Under the pieces are notes generated by a model. That model was given only the letters and a program-made list of their open reading frames with translations. It searched no databases and had not been told where the DNA came from. A program made the translations under genes and the position numbers. Below are positions 61,022-64,000 of a stretch of DNA of 64,000 nt, piece after piece. Within the stretch, counting starts at the first letter, position 1. Every line of letters begins with the position of its first letter. The stretch is taken from contig NZ_LZSU01000009.1 of the NCBI RefSeq assembly GCF_001665575.1, forward strand, positions 21,486 through 85,485, written 5' to 3'. This DNA is from Mycobacterium sp. 852013-51886_SCH5428379. Its GTDB lineage: Bacteria > Actinomycetota > Actinomycetes > Mycobacteriales > Mycobacteriaceae.

Positions 61022-63160
61022 GTGACCGCCACCCTCGACGTTCCGGAGCAGAATCCGGACCTGGTCCTCGACCAGAGCGCCGACGACTACTGGAACCGTT
61101 ATCAGCTGACGTTCGCGCTGTACAGCGTCAGCGACCGCGCCATCCCGTCGGCGTTCGACGGCCTCAAGCCGGGGCAGCGCCGGCTGCTCTACCAGATGCA
61201 CGACTCCAAACTGCTGCCCGGCAACAAACCACAGAAGTCGTCGAAGGTCTGCTCAGCGGTCACGGGCAACCTGCACCCGCACGGTGGCGCCTCGATGTAC
61301 GGGGCGGCGGCGCTGATGGCCGCTGAGTTCCAGCGCGTGAAAGTCATTGACGGTCAAGGCGCCTTCCCGCGTATCCAGGGTGACATCCCGGCCGCGGACC
61401 GGTACACCGAGATGCGGTTGTCTGCCCCCGGTGCCGCACTGACCGCCGAACTCGACAGCCACGCGGTGCCCATGGTGTCGACATTCGACGGTGAGTGGAT
61501 CGAGCCTACGGTGCTGCCCGCACAGTGGCCGGTGCTGTTGTGCAACGGTGCGGTGGGGATCGCCGAAGGCTGGGCGACCAAGGTGCCGGCCCACAATCCC
61601 CGTGAGGTGATGGCAGCCTGCCGCGCGTTGTTGAAGACGCCGAACATGACCGACGACCGGCTGGTCAAGCTGATTCCCGGTCCGGACTGGGGCTGCGGCG
61701 CCCGGGTCGTCGGTGAGGCTGGGCTGCGCGAGTACATGACCACCGGCCGGGGACAGTTCACCGTGCGCGGGACCGTATCGGTCGACGGGAAGAACTGCGT
61801 CATCACCGAGTTGCCGCCCGGCGTCGCGAGCAACACCGTGCAGGAACGAATTCGAGCACTGGTGGAGTCGGGTGAGATGTCCGGTGTCGCGGACATGTCG
61901 GACCTGACCGATCGCCGCAACGGGTTGCGGATCGTTGTCACCGCCAAGCGCGGTCACAGCGCCGAACAGATCCGCGACCAGCTGCTCGCGTTGACCCCGC
62001 TGGAGTCGACGTTCGCGGCGAGCCTCGTCGCCCTCGACGAGAACCGGGTGCCACGCTGGTGGTCGGTGCGGGAGCTGATCAAAGCGTTTCTGCAGCTGCG
62101 GGATTCGGTGGTGCTACACCGCAGCGAGTACCGGCTGGAAAAGGTCACCGCACGTCGACATCTCGTGTCCGGGCTGATGCTCGTCCACCTCGACATCGAC
62201 GCTGCCGTCGCGGTCATCCGCGGCTCCGAGACCGTCGACGAAGCCCGCCAGGGACTGCAGAACCGCTTCGGAATCGATGCCGTGCAGGCCGACTACGTGC
62301 TGGCGTTGCAGCTGCGTCGCCTGACAAAGCTGGACGTGATCGAACTGCAGGCCGAGGCCGAGAAGCTGGATGCCGAGTTCGCCGAACTGACCGAATTGGT
62401 GGGCAATCCCGACGCACGTCGGGTCGTGATCGACAAAGAGCTGGTGGAGACGGCGAAACTGTTCAAGGGCTCCGAGTTCGATCGCCGCACAGTGTTGGAC
62501 TTGGAGGCCACCCCGGTGACCTCGGGCACCGGCGAGGACGGACCGCGGGAGCGAAAGATCAACGCCTCCTGGCGACTTGACGACCGGGGCGTGTTCTCCG
62601 ACCGTCACGGTGAGTTGCTGACCTCCGGTCTCGGGTGGGCGGTGTGGACCGACGGACGCGTCAAGTTCACCACCGGCGCCGGCCTGCCCTACAAGATTCG
62701 CGACATCCCCGTCGCGCCGGACATCACCGGTCTGGTGTGTTCAGGTGTGCTGCCGCACGGCTACCACCTGGCGTTGGTGACCCGGCGCGGCAAGATCCTG
62801 CGGATCGATCCCGCGGTGGTCAATCCGCAGGGCGCGGCCGGTAACGGTGTCGCCGGGGTGAAATTGTCCGGCGATGATGACGAGGTGATCGCCGCGCTGC
62901 CCTTGTCGTGCGCCAACGGCGAGGCGATTCTCTCGCTGTCCGAAAAGAGCTGGAAAGTCACCGATGTCGCCGATATTCCGGTGAAGGGGCGCGGCGGCGG
63001 GGGCGTCGGGTTCCATCCGTTCGTCAAGGGTGAGGACGCGCTTCTGGCGGCGTCGATCTCCGCGACCGGGTACGTACGCGGGAAACGATCGGTACGGGCC
63101 GAGACCCGCGCGAAAGCGTCGATCAAGGGCTCGGGTGTGGATGTGACGCCGGCGGAGTAG
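61022..63160 (+). CDS. Atypical type II topoisomerase, DNA-cutting (GyrA-like) subunit
   Basis: A 712-residue GyrA/ParC-like subunit. The breakage-reunion domain shows FDGLKPGQRRLLYQM, NLHPHGGASMYGA and AADRYTEMRLSAPG, whose Tyr (near residue 125) forms the phosphotyrosyl DNA bond. The C-terminal beta-pinwheel is shorter than in GyrA (typically about 840 residues), and its GyrA-box position reads KGRGGGGVG, a degenerate form of QRRGGKG. Loss of a good GyrA box predicts weak or no negative supercoiling. It starts at GTG 61022 and forms an operon with the GyrB-like gene. Confidence 0.88.
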   Translation: MTATLDVPEQNPDLVLDQSADDYWNRYQLTFALYSVSDRAIPSAFDGLKPGQRRLLYQMHDSKLLPGNKPQKSSKVCSAVTGNLHPHGGASMYGAAALMAAEFQRVKVIDGQGAFPRIQGDIPAADRYTEMRLSAPGAALTAELDSHAVPMVSTFDGEWIEPTVLPAQWPVLLCNGAVGIAEGWATKVPAHNPREVMAACRALLKTPNMTDDRLVKLIPGPDWGCGARVVGEAGLREYMTTGRGQFTVRGTVSVDGKNCVITELPPGVASNTVQERIRALVESGEMSGVADMSDLTDRRNGLRIVVTAKRGHSAEQIRDQLLALTPLESTFAASLVALDENRVPRWWSVRELIKAFLQLRDSVVLHRSEYRLEKVTARRHLVSGLMLVHLDIDAAVAVIRGSETVDEARQGLQNRFGIDAVQADYVLALQLRRLTKLDVIELQAEAEKLDAEFAELTELVGNPDARRVVIDKELVETAKLFKGSEFDRRTVLDLEATPVTSGTGEDGPRERKINASWRLDDRGVFSDRHGELLTSGLGWAVWTDGRVKFTTGAGLPYKIRDIPVAPDITGLVCSGVLPHGYHLALVTRRGKILRIDPAVVNPQGAAGNGVAGVKLSGDDDEVIAALPLSCANGEAILSLSEKSWKVTDVADIPVKGRGGGGVGFHPFVKGEDALLAASISATGYVRGKRSVRAETRAKASIKGSGVDVTPAE

Positions 63161-63201
63161 CGCCCCGAAATTTGTCGGACCCCTCTGCTTTGATGGTGAT
63201 A

Positions 63202-64000
63202 TGTCCTCAGCGGCAGTGTCTTTGGTCGGTCGGGTCAGCCCGAAGGACCGGCTCGAGGTGCTGTTCGAGGAGTTCGCCGAGCTGTCCGGTCAGCGCAACG
63301 CGATCGACGGCCGGCTGATCGACATCATCGCCGAGATCGACCGCGACGAGCTGTGGGGAATAACCGGCGCCCGCTCCGTGGAAGCGCTGGTGGCCTGGAA
63401 AACCGGCGTCACCCCCCGCAACGCCGAGGTCATGGTCACCGTCGCCCGCCGCAGCGAAGAGTTTCCGCGCTGCACCCAAGCCCTACGCGAGGGGCGGCTG
63501 TCGCTGGATCGGCTCGGGGTGCTGGCCGAACACGCCGCCGACGGCTCCGATGAGCACTACATCCAGACCGCCGAGGCCGCCACGGTCACCCAGTTGCGCA
63601 CCGCGGTCAAACTCGAACCCCAACCCCCCAAACCCCAGCCCGCACCGAAAGCCTCCATTACCAAACGCGACCACGGTGACCGCGCCACCTGGACGATCAC
63701 GCTGCCGAAGTTGGACGCCGCGACATTCGACGCCGCCCTGCAATCGCACCGTGATGCCCTGATCCACGACCGCGGCGCCGAGGACGAGGCCCCGTTCCCC
63801 ACCAACCTCGACGCCTTCATGAGCTTGATGGAGGCCGGGTGGGACGCCGACGCCGCACGCCGCCCCCACGGGCAGCACACGACTGTCGTCGTCCATGTCG
63901 ATGTCGAGAAACCCAGCGCCGCCCTGCACCTGGGTCCGCTACTGAGCGATGAGGACCGCCGCTACCTGCTCTGCGATGCGACCTGCGAGGTGTGGTTCGG
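63202..64000 (+). CDS. Second 13E12-family DUF222 protein (3' end outside window)
   Basis: From ATG 63202 the frame is open to the window end (266 codons). It encodes the N-terminal DUF222 domain of the 13E12 family: EFAELSGQRNAIDGRLIDIIAEIDRDELW, SVEALVAWKTGVTPRNAEVMVTVARR and GRLSLDRLGVLAEHA. The HNH domain would lie beyond the edge. It differs clearly from the copy at 24490-26154, so the two are not a recent duplication. No LexA box is visible before it. It begins 41 bases after the topoisomerase stop. Confidence 0.85.

Overview
The window looks like a stretch of chromosome from a mycobacterium, most likely a rapid-growing Mycolicibacterium-type species. It is very GC-rich and carries two 13E12-family (DUF222/HNH) genes, one with a mycobacterial LexA box. 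It also has a pair of atypical type II topoisomerase genes of the kind described in M. smegmatis, a fused HadA/HadB-type dehydratase, an Acg-type nitroreductase, a Tat-exported DUF1906 protein and an LppW-like lipoprotein. Many neighbouring genes overlap by 1-4 bases, so much of the window is built as translationally coupled operons. I see no tRNA, rRNA or CRISPR array.

Layout. 1-3.4 kb: the end of a DHA2 drug exporter, a fused dehydratase, a hemerythrin and a proteasome-beta-like Ntn hydrolase. 3.4-13.6 kb, minus strand: a five-gene coupled operon read in the order cation/H+ antiporter, halogenase-like flavoprotein, single-module polyketide synthase (KS-AT-DH-KR-ACP), ABC ATPase, ABC-2 permease. 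This is a compact candidate biosynthesis-and-export cluster and one of the two most interesting regions. 13.6-24.5 kb: phospholipase D, GIY-YIG nuclease, a TupA-like ATP-grasp gene cut by an in-frame amber codon, a TspO-like protein tail-to-tail with heme oxygenase, an ethanolamine-type permease, an MFS/LysR pair, then SDR, SnoaL-like and Acg-like genes.

24.5-32 kb: a 13E12 gene whose start codon lies inside a LexA box, then a two-gene segment (acyl-CoA ligase and MHS-family carrier) with a SigF-like promoter. That segment is bracketed by a 51-bp direct repeat (49/51 identical) derived from the 3' end of the neighbouring MOSC gene, which suggests an insertion or duplication. An acetolactate-synthase-like TPP enzyme follows. 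32-52 kb: TetR/SDR pairs, a DUF1348 gene with an apparent internal deletion, two large paralogous LAL regulators, an LppW-like lipoprotein, a YjfM/YjfC/YjfL-like module, a solitary lycopene cyclase, a DUF1906 protein, a DUF2236 protein, and a glutaminase-STAS/spermidine-synthase-like pair.

52-64 kb: a frameshifted DUF5996 gene, then two adjacent Rieske fusion proteins (Rieske + glutamate-synthase FMN domain; Rieske + TPP enzyme) and a quinone-oxidoreductase-like gene. This is the second highly unusual locus and looks like an electron-transfer pathway. It ends at a strong 12-bp inverted-repeat terminator. An ArsR/SRPBCC pair with a perfect operator palindrome, the GyrB-like and GyrA-like topoisomerase genes and the start of a second 13E12 gene close the window.

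Limits: functions come from motifs and family recall only. No database search was possible, and start codons were chosen by ribosome-binding-site and overlap logic.
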